The notes under the pieces were generated by a model. It was given only the letters and a program-made list of their open reading frames with translations, was not told where the DNA came from and did no database searches. From positions 558,001-622,000 of the forward strand of contig NZ_ANAH02000004.1 in assembly GCF_000335475.2 (NCBI RefSeq): 64,000 nt of DNA, written 5' to 3'. Of the stretch, positions 56,710-64,000 are shown in pieces. The translations under genes were made by a program, and so were the position numbers. Position 1 is the first letter of the stretch; each line of letters opens with the position of its first letter. This stretch comes from Cystobacter fuscus DSM 2262. Lineage in GTDB: Bacteria; Myxococcota; Myxococcia; Myxococcales; Myxococcaceae.

Positions 56710-57960
56710 TCAGGGGGCCCCGAACGTCTCCTCCCAGAGAAGCTGGCCCTCGGGGGACAGCCCGAAGGTCCACAGGTCCGTCTTGCCCGCCCCCTTGGAC
56801 ATCGTCGTTCCCACGACCACCAGGCTCCCGTCCGCCAGCCGGGCGATGCCGGAGCCCGAGTCGTCCTTGGCGCCTCCATGGGCCTGTTGCCAGAGCAGGT
56901 TTCCGTCGGCGGAGAAGCGCCAGACCCTGGCTTCCCGGTCGACCAGCAGCTCCTTCCAGGAGTAGCCCGCCACGGCGAAGCCCCCGTCGGCAAGGGCGGT
57001 GACGGCATGGCCCGACCCCACCTCGGTTGCCTCCGAGACATACTCCCAGAGGGTCTCGCCTCGTGGAGCCAGACGGGCCACCCAGACGCTCGGATCCATC
57101 GCACCAGGACGGAGCAGACGGCCAGTGACGGCGAATCCTCCATCCGGGAGCAGGGCGAGCGCGTTCAGTTCCCCCTGCCCCTCGGCAGGCAAACGCGTCT
57201 CCCGGGTGGCCCGGCCATCGGACTCCAGCACGAAGAGCCTCGAAATCCCTGGTCCAACGGTCGAGGTTTCCGCCGTCCCCAGGACGGCGACGCGCTGGGC
57301 CGGGAGCGCCACCAGGGCGGTGACGTGCTCGAGCTGGGGAAGCTTCACCTCCCAGAGCAGCTCGCCCCGCGAGTTCATCCGCACCACCCAGCCCTCTCGC
57401 TCCTGGGCTCCCCCCGCGACGATGGAACCGTCCTCGAGCACAGAGACGGCATTGAGCCCATTCACGCCCTCATGACCCGGGGTTCGCTCCCAGAGGACGT
57501 CCCCCTCCGGGGAGAGCGCGAGGAGCCATCCCTGGAATCCACCCCCGGGCACACGCTCGGCTCCGACGACGATGAGCCCTCCTCCCGGCATGGAGGAAAT
57601 GGCATGGCCCGAGGTCCCGAGCTTTCCATTGCCCGCATAGGTTCGCTGCCACCGGGGGGGCGGAGCCTTGTCGAACCGGAGCACCCAGGCCTGGTTGACC
57701 CCGGGCTGCCGGGAGTTGGTGTAACCGACCACGGAGAAACCATTGCCGGTCGCGATGACCCCCTCGGCCGACTCATGCCCCGTACTGTTCTCCCGCTCGA
57801 CTTCTCGCGCCCAATCCATGTCACTCTGCCCCATCGTGTGAGGAAGAAAGGCTCCCATCCGGTACAGGAGGACGGGGAGCGCCGCGAGCACCAGCAGCAC
57901 GAGGACGGCCAGTCCTGTCCTCCATCCAGGCCGTCTTCGAGCGTCGTCCTGGGGACTCAT
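56710..57960 (-). CDS. Membrane-anchored beta-propeller protein (PQQ/WD-like repeats)
   Basis: 416 residues. The ATG at 57958-57960 is chosen because it follows the upstream stop by 5 bp. One N-terminal membrane anchor (about 15-33), then six to eight repeats of the form 'GGLIVVGAERVPGGG...WLLALSPEGDVLWE', 'DGSIVAGGAQ', 'DGGFAVTGR', 'DGGFAVAGY', 'DGSLVVVGTT'. This is a PQQ/Kelch-like propeller exposed outside the cytoplasm. Function unknown; probably co-transcribed with the gene before it. Confidence 0.75.
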   Translation of the reverse strand: MSPQDDARRRPGWRTGLAVLVLLVLAALPVLLYRMGAFLPHTMGQSDMDWAREVERENSTGHESAEGVIATGNGFSVVGYTNSRQPGVNQAWVLRFDKAPPPRWQRTYAGNGKLGTSGHAISSMPGGGLIVVGAERVPGGGFQGWLLALSPEGDVLWERTPGHEGVNGLNAVSVLEDGSIVAGGAQEREGWVVRMNSRGELLWEVKLPQLEHVTALVALPAQRVAVLGTAETSTVGPGISRLFVLESDGRATRETRLPAEGQGELNALALLPDGGFAVTGRLLRPGAMDPSVWVARLAPRGETLWEYVSEATEVGSGHAVTALADGGFAVAGYSWKELLVDREARVWRFSADGNLLWQQAHGGAKDDSGSGIARLADGSLVVVGTTMSKGAGKTDLWTFGLSPEGQLLWEETFGAP

Positions 57961-57965
57961 TCCAT

Positions 57966-59384
57966 TCAAGGCCAGAGGCGCCTCTCCTGGGAGATCCACT
58001 GCGTCCGGAGGGGCTCCGGGAGACCCAGGTCCCGCGCGGCGCTGGCAATGGTCCTGTTGTCACAGACGAGGGTGAAGAGCCGCTGCCACTCCGGGGTATG
58101 GAGCCGGTTCTTTTCGGCCTGGCTGAAGGGGCGGATGATGGGAGCGATGTCGCTGTACTCCATCTCGTACCACGGTCCGTTGTTCTCCCCGCCGATGTGC
58201 GCGCTCAGGAAGCGCATCTGGGCCTCGAGATTGCTGCGCCAGGTGGCCAGAACCGAGCACATGGTGCGGCGATTGAGGATGCGGAGGCGCACCGAATAAC
58301 GGCCCCCTCCGTCGGGCCGCCGGTCCCGGAGGATCTCGGCCTGCTCGGCGGGCGTCAACCGCTTCAGGATGGCCTCCACCTCCCGTGAGAGCCACGTCGC
58401 GCCAAAAGCGCCACCATCGAGCGCGGCGTCGAGCCGGTGGAGGTGGGGACGGATGCGCACCCGGGCGAGCTCAGCGCCATTCAGATAGCCAGCCGGGGGC
58501 GCGGGGCGCCTGTGGATGGCGGGGTTGTAGCCCGTACCACCGGGGGTGAACATGTTGGCCAGAACCATCCCGTAGTGCCAGCGTTCATCGATGGAGGTGA
58601 GCGCGGTACCCGCGAATGCCGGGACGCGACCACCCCGGACGTACGGAGGAGCGTCATCCACTTCGGCGCTGGGCGAGAAGTTCGCAACGGCGCCAGGTAG
58701 CCCCTGCAAGCGGGCAATCCGATTGAGCTGGGTGCGCGTCGCCTGGGAGACCCCCTGGTAGAGCGGCTGGATGAGCGTCTGCTCCTCGGAGAGGGTTCCC
58801 ATGTCCCAATCGCGGGCCGCTTGCTCAGTCATCCCGCGGAGGTTCAGAAGCGTGCGAAGCTTGGGAAAAACGTTGTCGAAGATGACCTGATTGCCCTCGC
58901 GCATCATCGCCTGGAGATCGTTGCTGACGGTATCGGCCATACGCCCCAGGTCCTCGAGACCCGGGCTCATGATGGCGACCTCATACGCACCCGTCGCAAC
59001 GATGGACGCGGCGAGCGCCCATCGTGTCTTCAATCCTTGATCGACGGAGTATCTGTAGAACCAGCTGTAGAAGTCCCGGCGCTCGATGATGCGGGTGTAG
59101 CGACGGAAGTTGTTCGCCCTCAGGTTGTAGAGGCAGGCGTCCTTCCAGCGTTGGGTGCAATTCTCACGATCGCGCTCCGTCCAATCTCCTGGTCCGAGAG
59201 GCGCGTCAGCAGCCGGGCCCTCCGTCTTCACCGTCGGCGTATTCGCCGCGAGGTTGTTGCGCGCCGGCAGGATCTGCGGCTGGGCTGCCCTGCGCAGCAC
59301 CACGGTGTGACTCGCGCCGGAGGGGCAGATGGGCGCCCTGTTCTGGAACTGGTTCTTGCAGCTCCGGCACTCGAACGTGTTCAT
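57966..59384 (-). CDS. Zinc-ribbon-starting hypothetical protein
   Basis: 472 residues. N-terminal 'FECRSCKNQFQNRAPICPSG' gives a C-x-x-C plus C zinc-ribbon-like start, followed by a disordered linker and a large helical body ('FYSWFYRYSVDQGLKTRWALAASIVATGAYE'). No signal or clear membrane segment and no recognised family. The propeller gene follows 5 bp after its stop, so the two may work together. Confidence 0.68.
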   Translation of the reverse strand: MNTFECRSCKNQFQNRAPICPSGASHTVVLRRAAQPQILPARNNLAANTPTVKTEGPAADAPLGPGDWTERDRENCTQRWKDACLYNLRANNFRRYTRIIERRDFYSWFYRYSVDQGLKTRWALAASIVATGAYEVAIMSPGLEDLGRMADTVSNDLQAMMREGNQVIFDNVFPKLRTLLNLRGMTEQAARDWDMGTLSEEQTLIQPLYQGVSQATRTQLNRIARLQGLPGAVANFSPSAEVDDAPPYVRGGRVPAFAGTALTSIDERWHYGMVLANMFTPGGTGYNPAIHRRPAPPAGYLNGAELARVRIRPHLHRLDAALDGGAFGATWLSREVEAILKRLTPAEQAEILRDRRPDGGGRYSVRLRILNRRTMCSVLATWRSNLEAQMRFLSAHIGGENNGPWYEMEYSDIAPIIRPFSQAEKNRLHTPEWQRLFTLVCDNRTIASAARDLGLPEPLRTQWISQERRLWP

Positions 59385-59457
59385 GCGTCGGCTGACTATA
59401 GGCGGAATGGGGGCCTTGCTGGGGCGGACCTGCGCTGGCGAGAACGAGTGGCGCGCC

Positions 59458-59718
59458 TCACTTCCCCAACAGGCGATTCACCAGCTCCACATAGCGCTGC
59501 TTGGCCGTGTCGGGCGCGATGCCCTTGAGCTTGGCCCAGGCGTCGTACTTAGCGCGGCCGGTGAAGTCCATCATGCCCGGACGCGACCCCTTCACCTCGC
59601 CCTCCGTGGCCTGCTTGAAGAGGGAGTAGAGCTGGAGCAGGGTGTCGTTGTCGGGACGCTTCGTCAGCGTCTTCACCTGGACTTGCGCTTCCTGGAACCG
59701 GGTATTCAGGTCGGACAT
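59458..59718 (-). CDS. Acyl-CoA-binding protein
   Basis: 86 residues from ATG 59716-59718. The whole ACBP fold is present: 'FQEAQVQVKTLTKRPDNDTLLQLYSLFKQ', 'GEVKGSRPGMMDFTGRAKYDAW' and 'AKQRYVELVNRLL'. The K-x-x-W region and the Tyr that contact the CoA moiety are kept. ACBPs bind medium/long-chain acyl-CoA esters; they are common in eukaryotes and less so in bacteria. Single gene, upstream of a GNAT acetyltransferase gene on the other side. Confidence 0.93.
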   Translation of the reverse strand: MSDLNTRFQEAQVQVKTLTKRPDNDTLLQLYSLFKQATEGEVKGSRPGMMDFTGRAKYDAWAKLKGIAPDTAKQRYVELVNRLLGK

Positions 59719-59759
59719 GGGGACTCTCCCAAGAGAGGGGGACGGCTGCGCCCGCGACC

Positions 59760-60341
59760 CTACCAGGAAGCCGCTTCCAGGATGCCGGTGACCTCGAACC
59801 AGGGGGGCTCGGGAAACGGATTCTCCTCGATGCGCATCCCCAGCCGGCGCATCACGTCGAGCGAGGCGGTGTTGTCCCGCTGGGTCCCCGCCAGGATCCG
59901 GCCCAACTTCAAGTGGTCGAAGGCATGGGCCACCAGCGCGCGAGCCGCTTCCGTGGCGTATCCCCGCCGCTGCCAGGCTGGTGCCGTTGCCCAGAACAGC
60001 CCGACCTCCGCGGAGAAGCGCGCGCCTTCCACTCTCCCAAACGAGGGCAACTGGCCGAAGGGGGCCAGCAACGGCACGAGGCCCACCAGTCCCACGAACT
60101 GGCCGCTCTCCTCGAGCTCGACCGCGCGCTCTCCATAGGGGGGTTGGTACAGCCGCGCGAGCTGCTCGTAGTTGCGCACGGTCCACTCCAGCCACTCGCG
60201 GCGCCGCTTCAGGTTCTCGTCCTCGCCCACCGCCTGGTCCGCCCAGCCGATGTCGACGTAGAGCCGATGGCAGTCGTCCAGGTCCTCCATCCGCAATGGG
60301 CGGATCCGCAGCCTCTTCGTTTCCAACGTGGGCAGATGCAT
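59760..60341 (-). CDS. GNAT-family N-acetyltransferase
   Basis: 193 residues from ATG 60339-60341 (MHLPTLETKRLRIRPLRMEDL), chosen over a longer upstream ATG. 'EVGLFWATAPAWQRRGYATEAARALVAHAF' contains the acetyl-CoA-binding Q-R-R-G-Y-A motif, and 'RILAGTQRDNTASLDVMRRLGM' the C-terminal part. Resembles the RimJ/RimL-type branch. Substrate unknown. Confidence 0.9.
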   Translation of the reverse strand: MHLPTLETKRLRIRPLRMEDLDDCHRLYVDIGWADQAVGEDENLKRRREWLEWTVRNYEQLARLYQPPYGERAVELEESGQFVGLVGLVPLLAPFGQLPSFGRVEGARFSAEVGLFWATAPAWQRRGYATEAARALVAHAFDHLKLGRILAGTQRDNTASLDVMRRLGMRIEENPFPEPPWFEVTGILEAASW

Positions 60342-60445
60342 GGCGTCTGGGGCCCCCCCGGGGTGGCACGTGTGAAATCGAACGGCGAACATCCTGAACG
60401 GCTCCTGACTTGTCCAGCCCCGTGCTCACGGGCGAGGACCCGGTC

Positions 60446-61099
60446 ATGACCTTCTCCTTTCTCCCCGTGCGCGGCCTGCTGCTGCTGGTTTGGCTGGTGG
60501 CTCCCTCGAGCGCCCTGGCCCAGGAGCCCTCCCGGTTGATGCGTCCGGGGCAGCTCGATGTGCACGCCGAAGGGGGACTCTCGTTCATCCCTCCCTCCTT
60601 CGAGGCCGGTGCCAGCACGGAAGTCGGCGTGGTCGGGCTCGGCCCTGGAACGCTCTCCGTGGGCGCGCAGCTCGGCCTCCGGCAATGTCTGCTCGCGTGC
60701 TCGCTCTCCGGCGTCCTGGCCCTGGAGCGCGTGTCGACTCGCGACGTCCACGTCCTCGGCCGCCTGGGCTACCACTTCACCTGGCCGGGCAAGAGCCAGG
60801 GCAAGGTGGACCTCCAGGGCGCCCTGCTCGGGGGCGTGATGGAGGCGCGCATCCTCCGCGACGCCCCGGAGTTCCGGTACGAGGGGCGGGGTCGCGGTCT
60901 GGCCTTCGGCCTCGCCGTGGGCGGCAACTACTTCCTCTCGTCGCGGTTCTTCGTGGGCTGCGAGGCCCGGCTCCGCTTCGCCTCTGGCCTCTACGCGCTC
61001 TCCCTCACCCGTGGCTCGTACGCGTTCACCCAGGAGGATCGCCAGTGGGTCCGCCTGGGCCTCGGCACCGTGTTCTCCGCGGGAGTCCGGTTGTTCTGA
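60446..61099 (+). CDS. Outer-membrane beta-barrel protein
   Basis: 217 residues from ATG 60446. Signal peptide ending 'SSALAQE', then alternating amphipathic strands ('LSVGAQLGLRQ', 'HVLGRLGYHFTW', 'GLAFGLAVGGNYFLSSRFFVGCEARL') and a terminal 'FSAGVRLF' with the final aromatic expected by the BAM machinery. Size fits an eight-stranded barrel. Function unknown. Confidence 0.78.
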   Translation: MTFSFLPVRGLLLLVWLVAPSSALAQEPSRLMRPGQLDVHAEGGLSFIPPSFEAGASTEVGVVGLGPGTLSVGAQLGLRQCLLACSLSGVLALERVSTRDVHVLGRLGYHFTWPGKSQGKVDLQGALLGGVMEARILRDAPEFRYEGRGRGLAFGLAVGGNYFLSSRFFVGCEARLRFASGLYALSLTRGSYAFTQEDRQWVRLGLGTVFSAGVRLF

Positions 61100-61111
61100 C
61101 GGGTGCTGGCG

Positions 61112-61300
61112 TCACCGCCGGGAGGACGTGGTGCCCTCAGGCTGCGCGAGCTGCTCCAGCCGTGCGTCCGTCAGGTTGTAGGCGGGCTGGTGGAACGTGG
61201 CGATCGCGGCCTCGAAGTGTTGCCGCGCCTCGTTCCGGTCGGGGACTCCCGCATGGCCAGGGAGCACGCCCGAGAGGGCCCTCGCCCAGGAGGTAGTGAG
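61112..61300 (-). pseudogene. Gene-tail remnant
   Basis: Minus-strand frame 'GVPDRNEARQHFEAAIATF...LEQLAQPEGTTSSRR' with good codon bias but no convincing start or N-terminus. Looks like the 3' end of a lost gene. Confidence 0.4.
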
Positions 61301-61301
61301 C

Positions 61302-61674
61302 CTAGCAGTTCTGGATGCGCTCCAAATGGTCATCGGCGTTCTTCGCCGCCGCCCACAGGGCCTGTTTATCCAACTCGCCCACCCAGTCCTTGGGTTTCCG
61401 GACGACGAGCACCTCGAGCGTCTGGCGCACCTCGGTGGGCCGGTCCCTCATCATCTGGGGCAGAAGGGATTCCTCCAGGGGATTGCTGCGCTTTCGCCTC
61501 GGCCGTGGCTTCGGGGGACGGGGGGCGCAAGGGACGCAGGCCCACCACGTAGGGGGGGATCTCCCTTCGAGATGGAGGAGGCCGTGACGGGTCCCACCGG
61601 ACCGCGATGCACGACGCAGGCGGTGGCGAGGCTCACCAGCAAGAGGAGCCAGAGTGGGGGAGGCTCGGGACGGA
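61302..61674 (-). pseudogene. Frameshifted lipoprotein gene
   Basis: A signal-like start 'LWLLLLVSLATACVVH' (lipobox ATAC), then 'IPPYVVGLRPLRPPSPEATAEA' in another frame, then 'LEESLLPQMMRDRPTEVRQTLEVLVV...HLERIQNC' and TAG in a third. At least two indels break it. Family unknown. Confidence 0.5.
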
Positions 61675-61803
61675 ACGAGGGGTCATGCCCTTTGAAAGAA
61701 CTTCACGCTACAGCTAGTGTGCGAGGCGCCGAGTGATGCTTGGCACTGGGAGGAGCGCAAGCGCCTGAGCCGGCAAGCGGAGATGTTCGAACATGGTGAT
61801 GAT

Positions 61804-62547
61804 ATGAACCTGACTCTACTGAATACAGACGAGACCATCAGCAAGCTCGTCTCGCTCATCAAGAACGCACGCAAACAGGTGTTGCTCGTTTCTCCCTACG
61901 TCACGTTGGGAAGAGAAGACCGGATCGGTCAAGCCATTCGTGCGGCGCTGAACAACAAGGTCTCCGTCACCCTGATCTTTCGGCTCGATGACGATTTCCA
62001 GGCCCTCGTCCGGACCTACAGTGAGTACCTTGAGGAACTCACCGCACGGGGCCTGCTCATCCGTGTTCTCCCAAAGCTCCATGCGAAGCTGTACTGGTCG
62101 GAGTCCGAGGTCATCATCTCCTCGCTGAACCTGCTCTCCTCCTCGTTCCTCTCCAGTATCGAGGTGGGGCTTTGGTCGCAGGAGCCCGCGGACGTGGCAC
62201 TGGTGAGGAAGTTCATCGGCCAGGAGATCGAGCCACACCTCCTCTCTGGCGAAGACATCAAGAAGCGGGCGGCCACCAACGCTGGTGGAGACACCCATTC
62301 CACCAGGAGCGCCAAGCAGACGGAACGCTCTCGTGCTCCAGTTGCGATGCAAGGGGTGTGCATCCGGTGTGCCACCGGGATTGCACTCAACCCAGAAAAG
62401 CCATATTGCTGGAACGACTTCCAGAAGTGGGCTGAGTACGAGAACGCGGACTATGAAGATAGGTTCTGTCATGGCTGTGGCAAGGAGTTCCCCGCCACCA
62501 TGAACAAGCCCCTGTGCCGGAGCTGCTATCGGAGGGTGGTCGGCTGA
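61804..62547 (+). CDS. PLD-like (single HKD) protein with C-terminal zinc ribbon
   Basis: 247 residues from ATG 61804; an ATG at 61783 is possible. The N-terminal about 140 residues follow the phospholipase-D nuclease fold ('KQVLLVSPYVTLG', 'VSVTLIFRLDD', then the HKD motif 'LHAKLYWSESEVIISSLNLL'). One HKD motif implies dimerisation. The C-terminal part has two Cys pairs ('CIRCATG', 'FCHGCGKEF', 'LCRSCYR') forming zinc ribbons. Plausible nuclease. Lower-GC than core genes. Confidence 0.8.
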   Translation: MNLTLLNTDETISKLVSLIKNARKQVLLVSPYVTLGREDRIGQAIRAALNNKVSVTLIFRLDDDFQALVRTYSEYLEELTARGLLIRVLPKLHAKLYWSESEVIISSLNLLSSSFLSSIEVGLWSQEPADVALVRKFIGQEIEPHLLSGEDIKKRAATNAGGDTHSTRSAKQTERSRAPVAMQGVCIRCATGIALNPEKPYCWNDFQKWAEYENADYEDRFCHGCGKEFPATMNKPLCRSCYRRVVG

Positions 62548-62578
62548 GATGTCGTGAGGGGTTGAACGGGCGCCGCCT

Positions 62579-64000
62579 TCAGGAGGCCGTGGAGGGCATA
62601 AGCCGTTCCAGGAGCACCCACGCCTTGTCCCAGCCCGGAACCCGCTCGGCAATCTGGCCATGGAGCCATCGAGCCACCATGGGGGGGGGAGGGGCGGAAG
62701 ACTGCGCCATCCCCTGCTCAGCACTCACCAGCAGGCGTGCAACCAGGTGGGCAGGAGCGGCCCATGCCTGGTGCAGGGCTGTCTCCCAGTGCCCTTGTTG
62801 TAACAGGCGCTCGACTTCCTCACAGAGCACCTCGGGCCAGCGCCGCCACAGCAGCCTTCGGCTGGAGTGATCATAGGCATCGGGATAGCCGGCGCGGATG
62901 GCCTGCCGAACGTGTTCCTCGGGCATCATCTGGAGCGCGGTGAGTTGAGAGTAGCCTGTCTTGGACCGGGAGATACCACCCGAACCCGTCCAGCCTCGGA
63001 GAAAGACATTCCAGTGTTCGCGCTGGAAGAAGGGAAACATGGACTCCTGCCGGAACATGGAGTGGTAATGCCTATCTTCGACGAAGACTTCGACGACGGC
63101 TGCGGGCAGTGTCGTCCATAATAGTTGCGCGTGCGGTGCTACAGGAGCAAGGAACTGAGGAAGCTGCTTGTCATGGCGTTCCTTGAGCCAGATATCCCAG
63201 ATCCTTCGGGCGAGCCTTTCCCACTCCAGGCCGCGACGCCGGACGTAATCGGGCAGGACGATGCCGAGTTCGCGCCAAGTGAAGTATCCTTCCAATTCGC
63301 TTAGCGTCAAGTCCTTGCTCTGGAGTCGTCTGAGCAGATACTCAGGTTGGGCCAATTCAGGAATCCGGGAGGCTGAGTCATTGAAGAGATGAAGCCTGTT
63401 CATCAGCCGGCCCCCCAGTTCCAGGAGGGGTAGCCACCAATCAGTGGAACGGGCGCCCTTCTCTTGAGCAGTCCGGCAGGCGGCCATGTCCAACAACCAG
63501 ATCCGCGTCTGCTCGGACATCGTGGCGCACCAGTCTTCAATCGAGAGTTCGCTGCGTGGCGGCAGTGCCTCGGTGAGAGACAACAGGGCAGTGTACCAGA
63601 GCCCGCGATCGAGCAGCGGTTCTTCTTGCTCGGACTTATGGGCGTAAGTGATTCTTGGCAGAGGTATTCCGTCATGGGTGGGGATGGTGAGCGCCCGCTG
63701 GTGTCGCAGGATGTTCCAACGAAGGTCTTCGGGGATTTGTACGCCCAGGAGTGAGGCGAATCCAAGTGCGCGAAAGGCTGCCTCAAGTCCCGCGACCCAG
63801 GCGGGAGCGGTGGGCGCGGGTCGAGCGAGTAGCTGCTCCACGAGGGTGAAGTCCTTCCTCCGGCAGCGCTCGAACAGCTCTTTGAACACCGTGACGGCGT
63901 GTTCCTGCCGGAGCAGCACTCCTCCCCATGCCTCGGGCCCTTGTCCGAGGAGCTCCAGGAGGGAGTGTTGGAGCAGTGCTTCCAAGACCCAGGGTGGACG
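62579..64000 (-). CDS. Large unrecognised protein, 5' end beyond window
   Basis: At least 470 codons open to the right window edge, so the N-terminus is missing. Rich in Trp, Leu and Arg, with helical stretches ('LARRIWDIWLKERHDKQLPQFL', 'HSSRRLLWRRWPEVLCEEVERLL'). No domain recognised. Converges with the PLD-like gene, whose stop lies about 30 bp away. It could be part of a defence or STAND-type protein, but nothing visible supports that. Confidence 0.65.
   Translation of the reverse strand, partial: RPPWVLEALLQHSLLELLGQGPEAWGGVLLRQEHAVTVFKELFERCRRKDFTLVEQLLARPAPTAPAWVAGLEAAFRALGFASLLGVQIPEDLRWNILRHQRALTIPTHDGIPLPRITYAHKSEQEEPLLDRGLWYTALLSLTEALPPRSELSIEDWCATMSEQTRIWLLDMAACRTAQEKGARSTDWWLPLLELGGRLMNRLHLFNDSASRIPELAQPEYLLRRLQSKDLTLSELEGYFTWRELGIVLPDYVRRRGLEWERLARRIWDIWLKERHDKQLPQFLAPVAPHAQLLWTTLPAAVVEVFVEDRHYHSMFRQESMFPFFQREHWNVFLRGWTGSGGISRSKTGYSQLTALQMMPEEHVRQAIRAGYPDAYDHSSRRLLWRRWPEVLCEEVERLLQQGHWETALHQAWAAPAHLVARLLVSAEQGMAQSSAPPPPMVARWLHGQIAERVPGWDKAWVLLERLMPSTAS

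Noticed and set aside
54548-57143. Long upstream extension of the PP2C frame
   Set aside because: The phosphatase begins at its usual N-terminus ('HVGRRAHNED' region); the extension is a run of unrelated low-complexity sequence through a decayed gene.

Overview
The window looks like chromosomal DNA from a myxobacterium, probably the Cystobacter/Archangium side of the order. The reasons are the very high GC with strong G/C third positions, many lipoproteins, a Hanks-type kinase next to an FHA/sigma-54 activator and a PP2C phosphatase, a VgrG-Rhs locus, and short paralogous toxin/immunity islets. No rRNA, tRNA or CRISPR array was seen.

Layout. 1-3.3 kb: the end of an Imm11/SUFU-type immunity protein and an exported isoamylase. 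3.6-13.1 kb: a type VI secretion effector locus on the minus strand (vgrG, TPR-like adaptor, PAAR-Rhs with a nucleotidyltransferase-like toxin tip, immunity gene), followed by two displaced rhs 3' fragments, each with its own immunity-like gene. 13.2-19.5 kb: an oxidoreductase, a HAD phosphatase, an XRE regulator and an NtrB/NtrC-like two-component pair. 19.5-20.7 kb: a small islet flanked by a decayed copy of the ntrC 3' end. 20.7-27.6 kb: housekeeping genes (FG-GAP lipoprotein, Kup, PtsN-like EIIA, OsmC, pirin). 27.7-29.7 kb: an AAA ATPase plus TOPRIM-like DUF4276 pair resembling OLD/PARIS-type defence. 30.3-32.8 kb: two unrelated ADP-ribose hydrolases transcribed divergently. 33.4-36.9 kb: RNase HI with a C-terminal viroplasmin-like domain and two tandem lipoprotein serpins.

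37.0-42.6 kb is a lower-GC island bounded by a 25-bp imperfect direct repeat of the 3' end of the neighbouring GH3 glucosidase gene, as expected for integration at a gene's 3' end. It holds a minus-strand module (sigma-like DNA-binding protein, small helical protein, ImmA/IrrE metalloprotease) and a divergent plus-strand operon: a Pycsar-like membrane effector, a fused two-domain class III nucleotide cyclase and an E2 (ubiquitin-conjugating)-like protein with a C-terminal SEC-C-type zinc motif. The two cyclase halves carry complementary catalytic residues, as in mammalian adenylyl cyclase. A Pycsar-like system with an E2 partner, possibly controlled by an ImmA/IrrE protease as CapP/CapH controls CBASS, is the best candidate for an undescribed system here.

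42.6-64 kb: GH3 glucosidase with an exported partner, GT1-type glycosyltransferase, GH71 alpha-1,3-glucanase, a polytopic membrane protein, lipoproteins, the kinase/FHA/PP2C signalling cluster, an acyl-CoA-binding protein, a GNAT acetyltransferase, several decayed genes, a PLD-like protein with a zinc ribbon, and a large unrecognised protein cut by the window end.
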